From Streptococcus suis S735 (GTDB lineage Bacteria > Bacillota > Bacilli > Lactobacillales > Streptococcaceae), in the NCBI RefSeq assembly GCF_000294495.1, contig NC_018526.1:1178001-1242000 (forward strand): a DNA stretch of 64,000 nucleotides. Direction: 5' to 3'. The number at the start of each line of letters is the position of its first letter. Position 1 is the stretch's first letter. Below the pieces are notes generated by a model, which worked only from the letters and a program-made list of their open reading frames with translations, was not told where the DNA came from and made no database searches. Made by a program: the position numbers and the translations under genes. Positions 18,765-28,279 of the stretch are shown here, piece after piece.

Positions 18765-19461
18765 TTCCTTTTATAAAATATCCCACTCCGCGACGAGTAA
18801 GAATGTATTCTGGTCTGCTTGGTGTATCTTCAATTTTCTCACGCAGACGACGAATCGTTACATCCACCGTGCGGACATCACCAAAGTAATCATAACCCCA
18901 AACTGTTTCCAATAGATGTTCTCGAGTCATAACCTGACCTAAGTGTTTGGCCAGATGGTGGAGCAATTCAAACTCACGATGGGTCAGCTCCAGCTCTTTA
19001 CCATGCTTCTTAGCAACAAACGCATCAGGCAGAATGACCAAATCGCCAATCACCAACTCTGGAGTTCCTGTTGACTCAATATTTGTCTGCGTCTCTGCCA
19101 ATTCACTACGACGAAGAAGAGCCTTAACACGCGCCTGTAATTCGCGATTAGAGAAGGGCTTGGTCACATAATCATCCGCCCCTATTTCAAGCCCGATAAC
19201 CTTATCAAATTCGCTATCTTTAGCAGATAACATCAAGATTGGAACATTGCTGGTCTTACGAATCGTTCGAGCAACCTCTAGTCCGTCCAATTCTGGCAAC
19301 ATCAAGTCCAAAATGACAATGTCAGGAAACTCAGCCTCAAATACTTCCAAGGCTTCACGTCCATCGAAAGCTGTCACAACTTCATATCCCTCACGCGTCA
19401 TATTAAACTTAATAATATCTGAGATTGGTTTTTCATCATCTACAATTAATATTTTTTTCAT
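18757..19461 (-). CDS. vicR: Response regulator VicR (WalR)
   Basis: A 234-residue OmpR-type regulator. The receiver domain starts [12 protein letters not shown] with the phospho-acceptor Asp in [14 protein letters not shown] (about residue 52), and the C-terminal winged helix includes [13 protein letters not shown] and [14 protein letters not shown]. WalR is the usual essential regulator of wall turnover in Firmicutes. An extended -10 (TGATATAAT) at 19490-19498 is the likely vicRKX promoter, with AAGGTAAG as ribosome site. Confidence 0.97.
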   Translation of the reverse strand: MKKILIVDDEKPISDIIKFNMTREGYEVVTAFDGREALEVFEAEFPDIVILDLMLPELDGLEVARTIRKTSNVPILMLSAKDSEFDKVIGLEIGADDYVTKPFSNRELQARVKALLRRSELAETQTNIESTGTPELVIGDLVILPDAFVAKKHGKELELTHREFELLHHLAKHLGQVMTREHLLETVWGYDYFGDVRTVDVTIRRLREKIEDTPSRPEYILTRRGVGYFIKGND

Positions 19462-19489
19462 TAGAATCTTACCTTTGCTTTATTTCTTC

Positions 19490-19498
19490 TATTATATC
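19490..19498 (-). promoter_or_regulatory. Extended -10 promoter of vicRKX
   Basis: TGATATAAT on the minus strand, 29 bases upstream of the vicR ATG; no clear -35 box. Confidence 0.5.
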
Positions 19499-19544
19499 AG
19501 ACTTACCTAAAAAATTCATATTTCAAAACCATCTGACACGGTGA

Positions 19545-19561
19545 TGTCACATTTTATAACA
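19545..19561 (+). promoter_or_regulatory. GlnR box upstream of the glutamine transporter operon
   Basis: TGTCA-CATTTTA-TAACA fits the GlnR/TnrA consensus TGTNA-N7-TNACA exactly. It lies 28 bases upstream of the -35 box of the transporter promoter. GlnR represses nitrogen-assimilation genes when glutamine is plentiful; glnR itself is not in the window. Confidence 0.7.
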
Positions 19562-19589
19562 TACAACACATTAAATTGTCAGAATTTAC

Positions 19590-19618
19590 TTGACATTGTA
19601 TATAGGCAATGCTAAGAT
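19590..19618 (+). promoter_or_regulatory. Promoter of the glnQHMP-like operon
   Basis: TTGACA at 19590-19595, a 17-bp spacer and TAAGAT at 19613-19618, 36 bases before the first ATG. Confidence 0.7.
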
Positions 19619-19654
19619 GGGAATACCTAAAAAACAGTATGCAAGGAGAATTTT

Positions 19655-20416
19655 ATGGCTTTAGTAGAATTTAAAGATGTCAATAAATACTATGGTGACT
19701 ACCACGCCCTACGCAATATCAACTTGGAATTCGAACCTGGACAGGTTGTCGTTCTCCTTGGACCTTCCGGATCCGGAAAATCTACTCTCATTCGCACGAT
19801 TAACGGTTTAGAGGCAATTGATGAAGGAACGCTCATCGTCAATGGACATGATATTTCCTCTACTTCTATCAAAGAGCTCGTATCACTTCGCAAAGAAGTT
19901 GGCATGGTTTTCCAGCATTTCAACCTTTACCCACACAAAACCGTGTTAGAAAATGTTACCTTGGCACCGATTAAGGTTTTGGGAATCAATAAGGCTACAG
20001 CTGAAAAAACCGCTCAAAAGTATCTTGAATTTGTTAACCTCTGGGATCGGAAGGATTCCTACCCTGCTATGCTATCCGGAGGCCAAAAACAACGTGTTGC
20101 CATCGCTCGCGGCTTAGCTATGAAACCTGAGCTTCTACTCTTCGATGAACCAACATCTGCCTTGGACCCAGAAACTATCGGAGATGTACTTGCAGTTATG
20201 CAAAAATTGGCACGTGACGGGATGAACATGATTGTCGTAACACACGAAATGGGCTTTGCCCGTGAAGTAGCTGATCGCATCATCTTCATGGCTGAGGGAG
20301 AAGTTTTAGTTGATACAACAGATGTGAATGGCTTCTTTGACAATCCGACAGAGCCTCGTGCCCAACAATTCCTCAGTAAGATTATCAACCACGAATCTGA
20401 CAAAGTAAAACTCTAG
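19655..20416 (+). CDS. glnQ: Polar amino-acid ABC transporter, ATP-binding protein
   Basis: A 253-residue ATPase of the HisP/GlnQ type. It has Walker A GPSGSGKST, the Q-loop in VGMVFQHFNLYPHKTV, the signature LSGGQKQRVAIARGLA, Walker B LLLFDEPTSALDPE and the H-loop VVTHEMGF. AAGGAG precedes the ATG. It is first of four closely spaced genes (gaps of 10-15 bases) encoding ATPase, binding protein and two permeases. The GlnR box suggests glutamine or a related amino acid as substrate. Confidence 0.9.
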   Translation: MALVEFKDVNKYYGDYHALRNINLEFEPGQVVVLLGPSGSGKSTLIRTINGLEAIDEGTLIVNGHDISSTSIKELVSLRKEVGMVFQHFNLYPHKTVLENVTLAPIKVLGINKATAEKTAQKYLEFVNLWDRKDSYPAMLSGGQKQRVAIARGLAMKPELLLFDEPTSALDPETIGDVLAVMQKLARDGMNMIVVTHEMGFAREVADRIIFMAEGEVLVDTTDVNGFFDNPTEPRAQQFLSKIINHESDKVKL

Positions 20417-20426
20417 GAGGAAGTCT

Positions 20427-21266
20427 ATGGATAAGAAAAAAATCAACATTTTCTTTGCAATTAGATTATTGGTCTTTGGACTTATTCTTCTCGTTTTCGC
20501 AAAACAACCAGTAGCTCAAACAGAAACACCCGCATCCATTACTAATAGTGATCAAGTTCAAGCTATCATCGATAGAGGCGTGCTCCGCGTCGGAGTGAAA
20601 CAGGACGTCCCAAACTTTGGCTACAAGAACCCTGATACTGGTGAATTCGAGGGAATGGAGATTGATATTGCTCGCAAAATTGCAGACGAATTAGGTGTAG
20701 ATATCGAATTTACTCCCGTTACAGCGCAAACCCGAGGACCACTTCTTGATAACAGTCAAGTGGATATGGTCATCGCAACTTTTACCATCACTGAGGAACG
20801 TAAGTTGCTCTACAATTTCACAACTCCTTATTACACAGATGCCGTTGGCTTCTTGGTCAATAAGGATAGTGGAATTAAGACATTCACCGACCTGGATGGA
20901 AAGACAATCGGTGTAGCTCAGGGTTCCATTACACGTACCCTCATCTCTGAACTAGCAGACAAATACGGTATCACTGTCAATTTTGCAGAGCTTGGTTCTT
21001 ATCCAGAACTCTCTGTCTCGCTACGTGCTCACCGTACAGACGCATTTTCTGTAGACCAATCTATCCTTGCTGGGTATATCAGTTCGAAATCTGAACTCAT
21101 GGACTTTAGCTTCTCAGCTTCTGACTATGGAATTGTTACTAAATTATCTAACAAAGACCTTAACAACTACTTAAATAGTCTCGTAGAAAAATGGACTGCC
21201 GATGGTAGCCTACAAAGCATCTATGATGCCAATGGTCTCAAACCAGTCACAGAAACTGACGAATAG
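20427..21266 (+). CDS. glnH: Amino-acid ABC transporter substrate-binding protein without lipobox
   Basis: A 279-residue type-3 solute-binding protein. After an N-terminal hydrophobic segment (about residues 10-26) comes the bilobed binding domain with RGVLRVGVKQDVPNFGYKN, EGMEIDIARKIA and DMVIATFTITEERK. Unlike most Gram-positive binding proteins it has no cysteine near the end of the signal segment (LLVFAKQPVAQTE), so it cannot be lipid-anchored in the usual way; an uncleaved signal anchor is the likely alternative. GGAGGAAG precedes the ATG. Confidence 0.88.
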   Translation: MDKKKINIFFAIRLLVFGLILLVFAKQPVAQTETPASITNSDQVQAIIDRGVLRVGVKQDVPNFGYKNPDTGEFEGMEIDIARKIADELGVDIEFTPVTAQTRGPLLDNSQVDMVIATFTITEERKLLYNFTTPYYTDAVGFLVNKDSGIKTFTDLDGKTIGVAQGSITRTLISELADKYGITVNFAELGSYPELSVSLRAHRTDAFSVDQSILAGYISSKSELMDFSFSASDYGIVTKLSNKDLNNYLNSLVEKWTADGSLQSIYDANGLKPVTETDE

Positions 21267-21280
21267 AAAGGTGAAACAAT

Positions 21281-21979
21281 ATGACAGTTTTAACAACTAG
21301 TCCTTACGCTTGGGAGAATTGGGTCAGTTATTTCAAAGATTTTCCAATCTTTTTCCAAGGTTTTCTCTTTACCTTAGCCATTTCTGTCGGAGCCTTTATC
21401 ATGGCCATGTTTTTAGGAATTGTCTTTGGTAGTCTCTCTTCAAGTAAAAATAAAGTTTTAAAAATCATCGCACGTGTCTATGTTGAATACTATCAGAACA
21501 CGCCGCTTTTGGTTCAGTTCATGATTGTTTATTATGGACTTCCACTGATTTCAAATTATGTTCTCATGCCATCCATCTACTGGACAGCTGTTATCTGCGT
21601 CGGACTCTATCACGGTGCTTATATCGCAGAGGTCATTCGTGCAGGGATTGAGGCTGTGCCTACTGGGCAAACTGAAGCCGCACTTTCACAAGGATTTACT
21701 CAGTCTGAAACCATGCGAATCATCATTTTACCACAGGCCATTCCGACCATTCTTCCACCTTTGACCAACCAAGTAGTAAACTTAATTAAGAATACGGCTA
21801 CTGTTGCCATTATCTCTGGAGCTGATATTATGTTTATGACAAAATCTTGGTCTGCCATGAATGCCAACTACATCCCAGCCTTTGCTGGTGCTGCTTTCCT
21901 TTACTTCATCATGTGCTTCCCCGTCGCAAGCTGGGGACGTCGCATTGAAGAAAAGAATAAGTCAGCCTTTTCACACTAA
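21281..21979 (+). CDS. glnM: Amino-acid ABC transporter permease
   Basis: A 232-residue His/Glu/Gln-type permease with about five membrane segments. The EAA loop GQTEAALSQGFTQSETMRII contacts the ATPase, and EYYQNTPLLVQFMIVYYGLP is the family's N-terminal signature. It pairs with the next gene to form the heteromeric channel. The gap to the binding-protein gene is 14 bases. Confidence 0.88.
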   Translation: MTVLTTSPYAWENWVSYFKDFPIFFQGFLFTLAISVGAFIMAMFLGIVFGSLSSSKNKVLKIIARVYVEYYQNTPLLVQFMIVYYGLPLISNYVLMPSIYWTAVICVGLYHGAYIAEVIRAGIEAVPTGQTEAALSQGFTQSETMRIIILPQAIPTILPPLTNQVVNLIKNTATVAIISGADIMFMTKSWSAMNANYIPAFAGAAFLYFIMCFPVASWGRRIEEKNKSAFSH

Positions 21980-21993
21980 AAGGAGGTTGAACG

Positions 21994-22653
21994 ATGAATT
22001 ATGTTTTAGAATTACTCAAACCTTCAACCTTCCAACTCTTGTGGAGCGGATTGAAGTTAACCCTTTATATCTCAAGCATTTCGGTAATCCTGTCCATTCT
22101 TTTCGGAATGATTCTCGCCATCATGCGCAATGGGAAAAATCCAATTTTCAAGTGGATTGCAACCATCTATATCGAATTTGTGCGTAATGTACCAAACTTG
22201 CTGTGGATTTTCACCGTCTTCTTAGTCTTCCAAATGAAGTCAACGCCTGCTGGTATTACTGCTTTTACTATTTTTACCACGGCAGCCATGGCCGAGATTA
22301 TCCGTGGTGGTCTCAACGCCATCGGACCGGGCCAGACCGAAGCTGGTTTGTCACAGGGTTTTACCCCAGTGCAAATCATGGTCTATATCATCATGCCACA
22401 GGCCATTCGCAAGATGCTGCCCGCCATCATCTCTCAGATTGTGACGGTTATCAAGGATACCAGTTTCCTATACTCCGTTATCGCTTTGCAAGAACTCTTC
22501 GGTTCGAGTCAAATCCTCATGGGACGCTACTTTGAGGCGGAGCAAGTCTTTGCTCTCTACATTATGGTTGCCCTGATTTACTTCAGTATCAACTTTGCTA
22601 TTTCAAGCCTGTCACGTTATGTGGCTAAGTCTTGGGCGAGCAGTATAGAATGA
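21994..22653 (+). CDS. glnP: Amino-acid ABC transporter permease
   Basis: A 219-residue permease homologous to the preceding gene, with EFVRNVPNLLWIFTVFLVF and the EAA loop GQTEAGLSQGFTPVQIMVYI. AAAGGAGG is at optimal spacing before the ATG. It is the last gene of the operon and is followed by a strong terminator. Confidence 0.88.
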   Translation: MNYVLELLKPSTFQLLWSGLKLTLYISSISVILSILFGMILAIMRNGKNPIFKWIATIYIEFVRNVPNLLWIFTVFLVFQMKSTPAGITAFTIFTTAAMAEIIRGGLNAIGPGQTEAGLSQGFTPVQIMVYIIMPQAIRKMLPAIISQIVTVIKDTSFLYSVIALQELFGSSQILMGRYFEAEQVFALYIMVALIYFSINFAISSLSRYVAKSWASSIE

Positions 22654-22658
22654 AATTT

Positions 22659-22687
22659 CTCCCAGCCAATCGGTTGGGAGTTTTTGC
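22659..22687 (+). terminator. Terminator of the glnQHMP-like operon
   Basis: CTCCCAGCC-AATC-GGTTGGGAG followed by TTTTT, directly after the last permease gene. Confidence 0.85.
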
Positions 22688-22691
22688 TGTC

Positions 22692-22720
22692 AAAAAAGAA
22701 GCCCTTTCGGACTTCTTGCT
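22692..22720 (-). terminator. Terminator of thrS
   Basis: On the minus strand AGAAGTCC-GAAA-GGGCTTCT followed by T6, shortly after the thrS stop. Confidence 0.8.
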
Positions 22721-22724
22721 TTAT

Positions 22725-24677
22725 TTATTCAGCTGCTTCAGCTGGACGTGACTTGCGGGCAATATCTGCTAGGATATGGTCCACAAATTCTGATACAGAC
22801 TGAGTTTGTGTTGCCTTACTTCCGTAGCGACGAACGTTGACAGCATTGTCTTCCATTTCCTTGTCACCCACGATGAGTTGGTATGGAATCTTGCTGGTTT
22901 GGCTCTGACGGATCTTGTATTGCATCTTCTCGTTGCGTTCATCCACGTGTACTCGAACGCCACGGTCTTGCAATTCTTTGGCAACCTTCCAAGCGTAGTC
23001 CAAGTGAGCTTCCACAGAGATTGGAATCATGGTCACTTGTGTTGGAGCCAACCAAGTTGGGAAGGCACCCTTGTAGGTTTCAATCAAGATAGCAGTGAAA
23101 CGTTCCATAGTCGAGATAACACCACGGTGAATCATAACTGGGCGGTGCTCCTCACCGTCAGCACCGATATAGGTCAAGCCAAAGCGTTCTGGCAAGAGGA
23201 AGTCCAACTGAATGGTTGACAGGGTTTCCTCGTTACCAAGGGCAGTTTTCACCTGAATATCCAATTTCGGACCGTAGAAGGCTGCTTCACCCTCTGCTTC
23301 AAAGTAGTCCACGCCCATTTCATCCATGGCACCTTTCAACATCCGCTGGGCATTTTCCCACATCTCATCGTTGTCATAGTACTTCTCTTTGTCCTCTGGG
23401 TCACGATAAGACAGGCGGAAACGGTAGTCGTTGAGGTTGAAATCTGCGTACACATCAATAATCAACTGGAGAGCTTTTTTGAACTCTTCTTGGATTTGTT
23501 CAGGTGTCACAAAGATATGACCGTCGTTGAGGGTCATCTCACGTACCCGTTGCAAACCAGTCAATGCACCAGATTTTTCATAGCGGTGCATCATACCAAG
23601 CTCAGCGATACGCACTGGCAACTCACGGTAAGAACGCACATGGTTTTTGTAAACTTGAATGTGGTGTGGACAGTTCATCGGACGAAGAACAAACTCTTCA
23701 CCGTCGCCCATGTCCATAGTTGGGAACATATCTTCTGAGTAATGCTCCCAGTGACCTGAAGTCTTATAGAGTTCAACAGAAGCCAATGGTGGTGTGTAAA
23801 CGTGCTGGTAACCAGAAGCCAATTCCTTGTCTGTGATGTAACGCTCCAAGGTACGACGGATAGTCGCCCCATTTGGCAACCAGAATGGCAAACCTTGACC
23901 AACTTCTTGGCTGATCATGAAGAGATCCAATTCCTTACCAAGTTTACGGTGGTCACGCTCTTTAGCCTCTTCACGCATTTGAAGGTAGGCCTTGAGGTCT
24001 TTCTTGTCAAACCAAGCTGTACCATAAACACGTTGCATCATTGGATTTTCACTCTTACCACGCCAGTAAGCACCAGCCACATTGAGCAATTCAAAAATCT
24101 GGATACGACCCGTTGACGGAACGTGTGGACCACGACAGAGGTCAACGTATTCACCCTGCGTATAGATGGTCAAACCGCCCTCGTCATCAGAGTGCTCGTG
24201 AATCAATTCCAACTTGTAAGGATCGTTTTTGAAGATTTCAAGAGCTTCTTCCTTAGTCACTTCACGACGTTCAGAAGGGAAGTTTTCCTTGACAATCTTC
24301 ATCATTTCTTCCTGAATGCGTGGCAAATCTTCATTTGAAATCTGACCAGCCGCATTGTCCGTATCATAGTAGAAACCGTCCTGAATGGCTGGACCAACGC
24401 CCAACTTAATGTCTGGGAAAAGGCGACGAGCCGCTTGGGCAAACAAATGAGCTGCTGAGTGACGCAAGATGTCCAAGGCATCGTCGTGGTCAGGCATTAC
24501 AATTTCAAGCGTGCCGTCCTCGTCAATGGCACGAGTAGTGTCAATCAATTTACCATTGAACTTACCAGCAAGAGCCTTTTTTGCCAAAGACTTGCTGATG
24601 CTCTCTGCAATTTCAAAAGTAGTCACACCAGCCTGGTACTCGCGAACAGCACCATCTGGGAAAGTAATTTTAATCAT
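22725..24677 (-). CDS. thrS: Threonyl-tRNA synthetase
   Basis: A 650-residue class II synthetase with the full domain set: an N-terminal TGS domain ([18 protein letters not shown]), an editing domain with the [10 protein letters not shown] metal motif, the catalytic core with zinc ligands ([13 protein letters not shown]) and motif 3 ([15 protein letters not shown]), and the anticodon-binding domain at the C-terminus. A TAAAAAGGAG ribosome site precedes ATG 24677. It is the second gene of a transcript controlled by the T-box leader upstream of the MazG-like gene. Confidence 0.97.
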   Translation of the reverse strand: MIKITFPDGAVREYQAGVTTFEIAESISKSLAKKALAGKFNGKLIDTTRAIDEDGTLEIVMPDHDDALDILRHSAAHLFAQAARRLFPDIKLGVGPAIQDGFYYDTDNAAGQISNEDLPRIQEEMMKIVKENFPSERREVTKEEALEIFKNDPYKLELIHEHSDDEGGLTIYTQGEYVDLCRGPHVPSTGRIQIFELLNVAGAYWRGKSENPMMQRVYGTAWFDKKDLKAYLQMREEAKERDHRKLGKELDLFMISQEVGQGLPFWLPNGATIRRTLERYITDKELASGYQHVYTPPLASVELYKTSGHWEHYSEDMFPTMDMGDGEEFVLRPMNCPHHIQVYKNHVRSYRELPVRIAELGMMHRYEKSGALTGLQRVREMTLNDGHIFVTPEQIQEEFKKALQLIIDVYADFNLNDYRFRLSYRDPEDKEKYYDNDEMWENAQRMLKGAMDEMGVDYFEAEGEAAFYGPKLDIQVKTALGNEETLSTIQLDFLLPERFGLTYIGADGEEHRPVMIHRGVISTMERFTAILIETYKGAFPTWLAPTQVTMIPISVEAHLDYAWKVAKELQDRGVRVHVDERNEKMQYKIRQSQTSKIPYQLIVGDKEMEDNAVNVRRYGSKATQTQSVSEFVDHILADIARKSRPAEAAE

Positions 24678-24690
24678 GTTTATCTCCTTT

Positions 24691-25014
24691 TTATTTATTT
24701 TTAATCCCCAATAACTCTTCTTTTTGAGCTAAAAAGGTTTCCATTTCTTTTTGAATATCAATATCCAGGCGGTCGGCTAATTCGATCAACCACCAGATAT
24801 TTTCAGCCATTTTATGCTCCAAGGTATAAGGCGTTTCGTCATAGTAACGACCCTGCTTGGTCATAATCAGTCGGTTCATGTTGCCAATATCATTGGTCAA
24901 AGCCAAGAGGTCCTCATCAATAGACCACTCTTTGTCATGGTGCTTGATTTCCAACTCTCTATAAGCACGACGCACATCTTGACACCGTCTTAATAAGTCA
25001 TCAGGTAGCATCAT
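24691..25014 (-). CDS. MazG-like nucleotide pyrophosphohydrolase family protein
   Basis: A 107-residue all-alpha protein resembling the short MazG-like family, with [16 protein letters not shown] followed by [22 protein letters not shown], where the E...D residues would bind magnesium. MazG proteins hydrolyse non-canonical NTPs; the substrate here is unknown. Two ATG codons start the frame after GGAGGAGGA; the second (25011) has slightly better spacing. It lies between the T-box and thrS, 13 bases from thrS, so it is charging-regulated together with thrS. Confidence 0.75.
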   Translation of the reverse strand: MMLPDDLLRRCQDVRRAYRELEIKHHDKEWSIDEDLLALTNDIGNMNRLIMTKQGRYYDETPYTLEHKMAENIWWLIELADRLDIDIQKEMETFLAQKEELLGIKNK

Positions 25015-25239
25015 TCCTCCTCCAAAAGAAAATACGACGCCCTCGCAAAAGGACGTCGTAACGTGGTTCCACCTTCATTCGCAGTCACGCAAAAAAGCCT
25101 GACTACCTCAGATTGGCGATAAGGGAACCACCCTTTTATGTTTGCATAAAATCATACCGAGTAGTGTCAATCCTATCCTCTATGTGCTTGCACCCACCGC
25201 ACACTCTCTCAAAGATTTCCTAGAATTGATAAGTCTCTA
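25015..25239 (-). ncRNA. T-box riboswitch leader (threonine)
   Basis: The conserved T-box AAGGTGGAACCACG is at 25075-25062 on the minus strand, with AGAGAG and GGTGGGTGCAAGCACA elements near the 5' end of stem I, as in T-box leaders. A terminator hairpin (ACGACG-TCC / GG-GCGTCGT followed by T4, 25060-25026) competes with the antiterminator that includes the T-box. An ACT triplet in the specifier region fits threonine. Uncharged tRNA-Thr would stabilise the antiterminator and switch on the MazG-like gene and thrS. Confidence 0.9.
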
Positions 25240-25245
25240 AAAGCT

Positions 25246-25273
25246 ATTATAACAGGATTTCCTGATTTTTCAA
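25246..25273 (-). promoter_or_regulatory. Promoter of the T-box-thrS transcript
   Basis: On the minus strand TTGAAA (25273-25268), a 16-bp spacer with the inverted repeat CAGGA-AA-TCCTG, and TATAAT (25251-25246). The -35 box overlaps the distal stop codon of the frameshifted membrane-protein gene. Confidence 0.7.
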
Positions 25274-25643
25274 GGATTTTTCCTCATTTTCTTTCTTAGA
25301 GAAAATAGCAGAGCTCCTATCCCATTTCCAATCAGAGCACATAAGGTGTAGACAATCTGATAGAGAATAATCCATTCCTTAAAGAAAAAGATGGTTACAG
25401 GATAAAGTAGTAAAACCAAGACAAGAAGGCTAGGAGAAAAACCGTGAAAAATCCATAAAGAAGACCAGTTAAGAATAGCACAATGGGAGTATAGAGCAAT
25501 ATATTTCCGACCACCAGTTCCTTAGAAAGCATAGTATCACTAATCAGATGAAAGGCAATCAGATAAATACCTGCATACATGGACAGAATAATAAGAGTTG
25601 CCAAAACCAGATTCTTCCAACTCTCTTTCCGAAGCTTTTCCAT
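25270..25643 (-). pseudogene. Small membrane protein gene with a frameshift
   Basis: The frame from ATG 25643 (MEKLRKESWKNLVLA) encodes three hydrophobic segments but ends at 25395 after 82 residues. The adjacent frame continues as membrane-like protein (LVLVLLLYPVTIFFFKEW, then LYQIVYTLCALIGNGIGALL) to a basic end and TGA at 25270. Joined, they give about 124 residues with four membrane segments. The break is near 25425-25445. It is either a real one-base indel or a sequencing error. Family not recognised. Confidence 0.6.
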
Positions 25644-25657
25644 TTGAAACCTCCAAA

Positions 25658-26971
25658 TTATTCAAAGAAATTCCGGATTGATTTTACTTGTTCGACTGAT
25701 TTTTTCAATATTTTTGCTGTCGTGTCTGTTGATTTAACTACTACTTTTTGCGGTAGGTAAATAGCCTCTTTTATCAAAGCTTCTGCTACGCTATCTTGAT
25801 TAGTATGTTCTTTTCTAAAATCATACGAAATCTTCAAATCTAGATAATATTCAAAAACCTTACGTCCAAAATTCGTAGAAGAAATCTCATAGAGCTTCTT
25901 ATCAAGCACATACGGATTCATTGGTGGTGTAGCAACAATTGCCTCAACGACGGCATCTGCCAACTCCTGTTCTCGAATGAAGAGCGTCCCAAACATCTTA
26001 TCTGTTATAACGTTTTTTAAGTAGGGATTGCTATGTGCCAAAATAGGAGTTCCAGAAGCTAAACTTTCTAAGAAAGTTAGTCCCTGTGTTTCACTGGTCG
26101 AAGCAGAAATAAAGAAATCCGCAGCTTTATAATAAAGTGCTGTATCACTTGGTGCAATCATTCCCGTCAACTGGACATGTTCATCTAGATTAAGCTCCGC
26201 TATCATTTCCTGAAGATCATCTGTATAAGGTCCACCTCCGACAATGACCAACTTCACCTTTGGATTTTCCAGCAAAATTTTTGGCATTGCCTGAACGATT
26301 GCTTGGATATTCTTCTCGTGAGAAATCCTAGACAGACTTAACAACATCGTTTCATCACTAGCAATTCCTAGCTGTTCCCGCAACTCATCTGTTTCATCCT
26401 TGCCAATTTCTGGTCTATCAAACTTTGCCAAGTCAATTCCTGTCGGAATTACTCGTTTAGAAATCGGAACATTGTAACTCATTAAAAGATCTTCAACGAT
26501 CTCACTAGGACAAATTACCCCATCCAAATCTTTTAAAAATGCCCGTACTAAATATTTAACCATCCCGGGACGAATAATCCTCCCCTTGGCAATATAGTGT
26601 ACGTAGTCTTCATACTGGGTGTGATAAGTATGTACCACCGGAATATCTAGTTCCTTGGCAATCATTTTCCCCAAAATCCCCAAAGAAAATTCTGTATGAG
26701 TATGAATAATATCTAGTTTATAGCGACTTGCAATTTTTAAGGCATCTGTAAAACCTGCGTAGGCCACTCGACGATCTTTAAAGGCAAAAAAAGGTACGCT
26801 AGGAATTCGGATAATGTCCCAATCTTCGTAGCGATTCACATCCTCATCTGTCGTCGTAAAAATAAATACCGTATGTCCCAATTTCTCCAACTCTGTCTTA
26901 AGAGTCCGAATCGAAGTCGCGACTCCTGAAACCTGTGGAAAATAGGTATCCGTAAACAATCCAATCCGCAT
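25658..26971 (-). CDS. GT4 glycosyltransferase, probable glucosyl-diacylglycerol synthase
   Basis: A 437-residue GT-B glycosyltransferase. The N-terminus MRIGLFTDTYFPQVSGVATS and the C-terminal nucleotide-sugar block SETQGLTFLESLASGTPILA (EX7E motif) are typical of GT4 enzymes that glucosylate diacylglycerol. The C-terminus is basic (about 380-437), fitting membrane association. In pneumococcus the corresponding gene next to cpoA makes the first glucolipid. Its ATG directly follows the TAA of the upstream gene (TAA-ATG), so the pair is translationally coupled. Confidence 0.83.
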   Translation of the reverse strand: MRIGLFTDTYFPQVSGVATSIRTLKTELEKLGHTVFIFTTTDEDVNRYEDWDIIRIPSVPFFAFKDRRVAYAGFTDALKIASRYKLDIIHTHTEFSLGILGKMIAKELDIPVVHTYHTQYEDYVHYIAKGRIIRPGMVKYLVRAFLKDLDGVICPSEIVEDLLMSYNVPISKRVIPTGIDLAKFDRPEIGKDETDELREQLGIASDETMLLSLSRISHEKNIQAIVQAMPKILLENPKVKLVIVGGGPYTDDLQEMIAELNLDEHVQLTGMIAPSDTALYYKAADFFISASTSETQGLTFLESLASGTPILAHSNPYLKNVITDKMFGTLFIREQELADAVVEAIVATPPMNPYVLDKKLYEISSTNFGRKVFEYYLDLKISYDFRKEHTNQDSVAEALIKEAIYLPQKVVVKSTDTTAKILKKSVEQVKSIRNFFE

Positions 26972-27970
26972 TTACATCTCCAATACTTGTCGATAGGCAT
27001 CCACCAATTGGTGGGAAACATTGTCAATCGAGCGACTAACCGCAACCTGGTAGCCCGCCTCACGTTTATCAACCTGCTTGTCTAAGATTTTCTGAATAGA
27101 ATCGACAAAATCATCCACTGTATGTCCCAATTCGGCAACGTTTTCGTCAATCCAACCATCGTAAACTGGAATATCTCTTAGAACAACATGCTGATGACTA
27201 GCAAGAGCTTCCAGAACAACAATCCCTTCTGTTTCCTCATACGATGGGAAGAAAAAGGCATTCGCTCCGCTCATTGCACCTTGAAAAACAGCACCTTTAA
27301 AATAACCTGGAAACTCGACATTCGCTGGATGATCTCCCTCAACAATTTTTCTAATATATGACGGAATCAGCCACTTATTGATTGAACCGAGCCAAATGAA
27401 GCGGACATGCGGCATCTTTTCGGCTACCTTGACAAAGTCTTCAATTCCTTTACGTCGAAAGTAGAGTCCTGCACAGACAACAACCGGCTGCCCTTCTTCA
27501 ATTTTAAAATGCTCTCGAAAGATTGCTTCCTTGCGTTCATCCTTCTTATATTTATCTAAATCAATACCATTCGAAACGGCTATAATTGGCGTTGTCACAC
27601 CGTAAGACTGGATGAGTTTTTTTGAATACTCTGAAGGAGTGATGACAAAGTCTGCCTTTTGGTACATGCTTGCTAGATATTTCCCTACAAAAGGAGCTAG
27701 GGTATTCGAACCGATAAAGGAATTTTGAAAATCTTCCTTCGTGGAATGTCCATGCATGATTACCTTTTTTCCACTCCGTTTGGCTGCATGTAGCAATAAC
27801 CAGGAGCGTGGACCATAGGTATTGATATGAATGACATCGTAATCTCCCAGCAGGTCTGTTGTATAAGGAATGCCTGCCATATCTAGCGCTTCCATCTGGT
27901 GTTGAAGTGCCCGGCCAATTCCTGATTTCTCTAAAACAGTTTTACCTTCTAAATACAATAGTACTTTCAT
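26972..27970 (-). CDS. cpoA: GT4 glycosyltransferase, CpoA-like glycolipid synthase
   Basis: A 332-residue GT-B enzyme beginning MKVLLYLEGKTVLEKSGIGR. It contains HINTYGPRSWLLLHAAKRSG, a sugar-nucleotide region VVVCAGLYFRRKGIEDFV and the EX7E block YEETEGIVVLEALASHQHVV. Length and gene order match pneumococcal CpoA, which adds galactose to glucosyl-diacylglycerol to make the diglycosyl lipid used as a membrane component and lipoteichoic acid anchor. The galactose specificity is inferred from that comparison only. Confidence 0.82.
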   Translation of the reverse strand: MKVLLYLEGKTVLEKSGIGRALQHQMEALDMAGIPYTTDLLGDYDVIHINTYGPRSWLLLHAAKRSGKKVIMHGHSTKEDFQNSFIGSNTLAPFVGKYLASMYQKADFVITPSEYSKKLIQSYGVTTPIIAVSNGIDLDKYKKDERKEAIFREHFKIEEGQPVVVCAGLYFRRKGIEDFVKVAEKMPHVRFIWLGSINKWLIPSYIRKIVEGDHPANVEFPGYFKGAVFQGAMSGANAFFFPSYEETEGIVVLEALASHQHVVLRDIPVYDGWIDENVAELGHTVDDFVDSIQKILDKQVDKREAGYQVAVSRSIDNVSHQLVDAYRQVLEM

Positions 27971-28124
27971 AATACCATTATAGCCCTTTTTTACATTTTT
28001 TCATATTTTAAACTGTATTCTACACGAATTTTGTATCAATTAAAGCCAATACTAAAGAATATAATCCCAAATATATGATTACATAAAAAACAGATAAAAC
28101 AGATTTTAAAAACAGAAGGACAGC

Positions 28125-28152
28125 TTGAATGTTTTTTAGAAGATGTTATAAT
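28125..28152 (+). promoter_or_regulatory. Promoter of sao
   Basis: TTGAAT (28125-28130), a 16-bp spacer and TATAAT (28147-28152), with a leader of roughly 120 bases before the ATG. The rest of the 27971-28279 gap is A/T-rich and shows nothing else I can name. Confidence 0.65.
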
Positions 28153-28279
28153 TTACGAATGGTGCACATTCTGGCACTAAGTGTTCAAATTTTATTGAGG
28201 ACTTTAGATGTAAAATTTGCATGTTATAACGACACAGATTAGCTACATAAATCATGCTTTGAGAAAGGAAAAAAGGATA

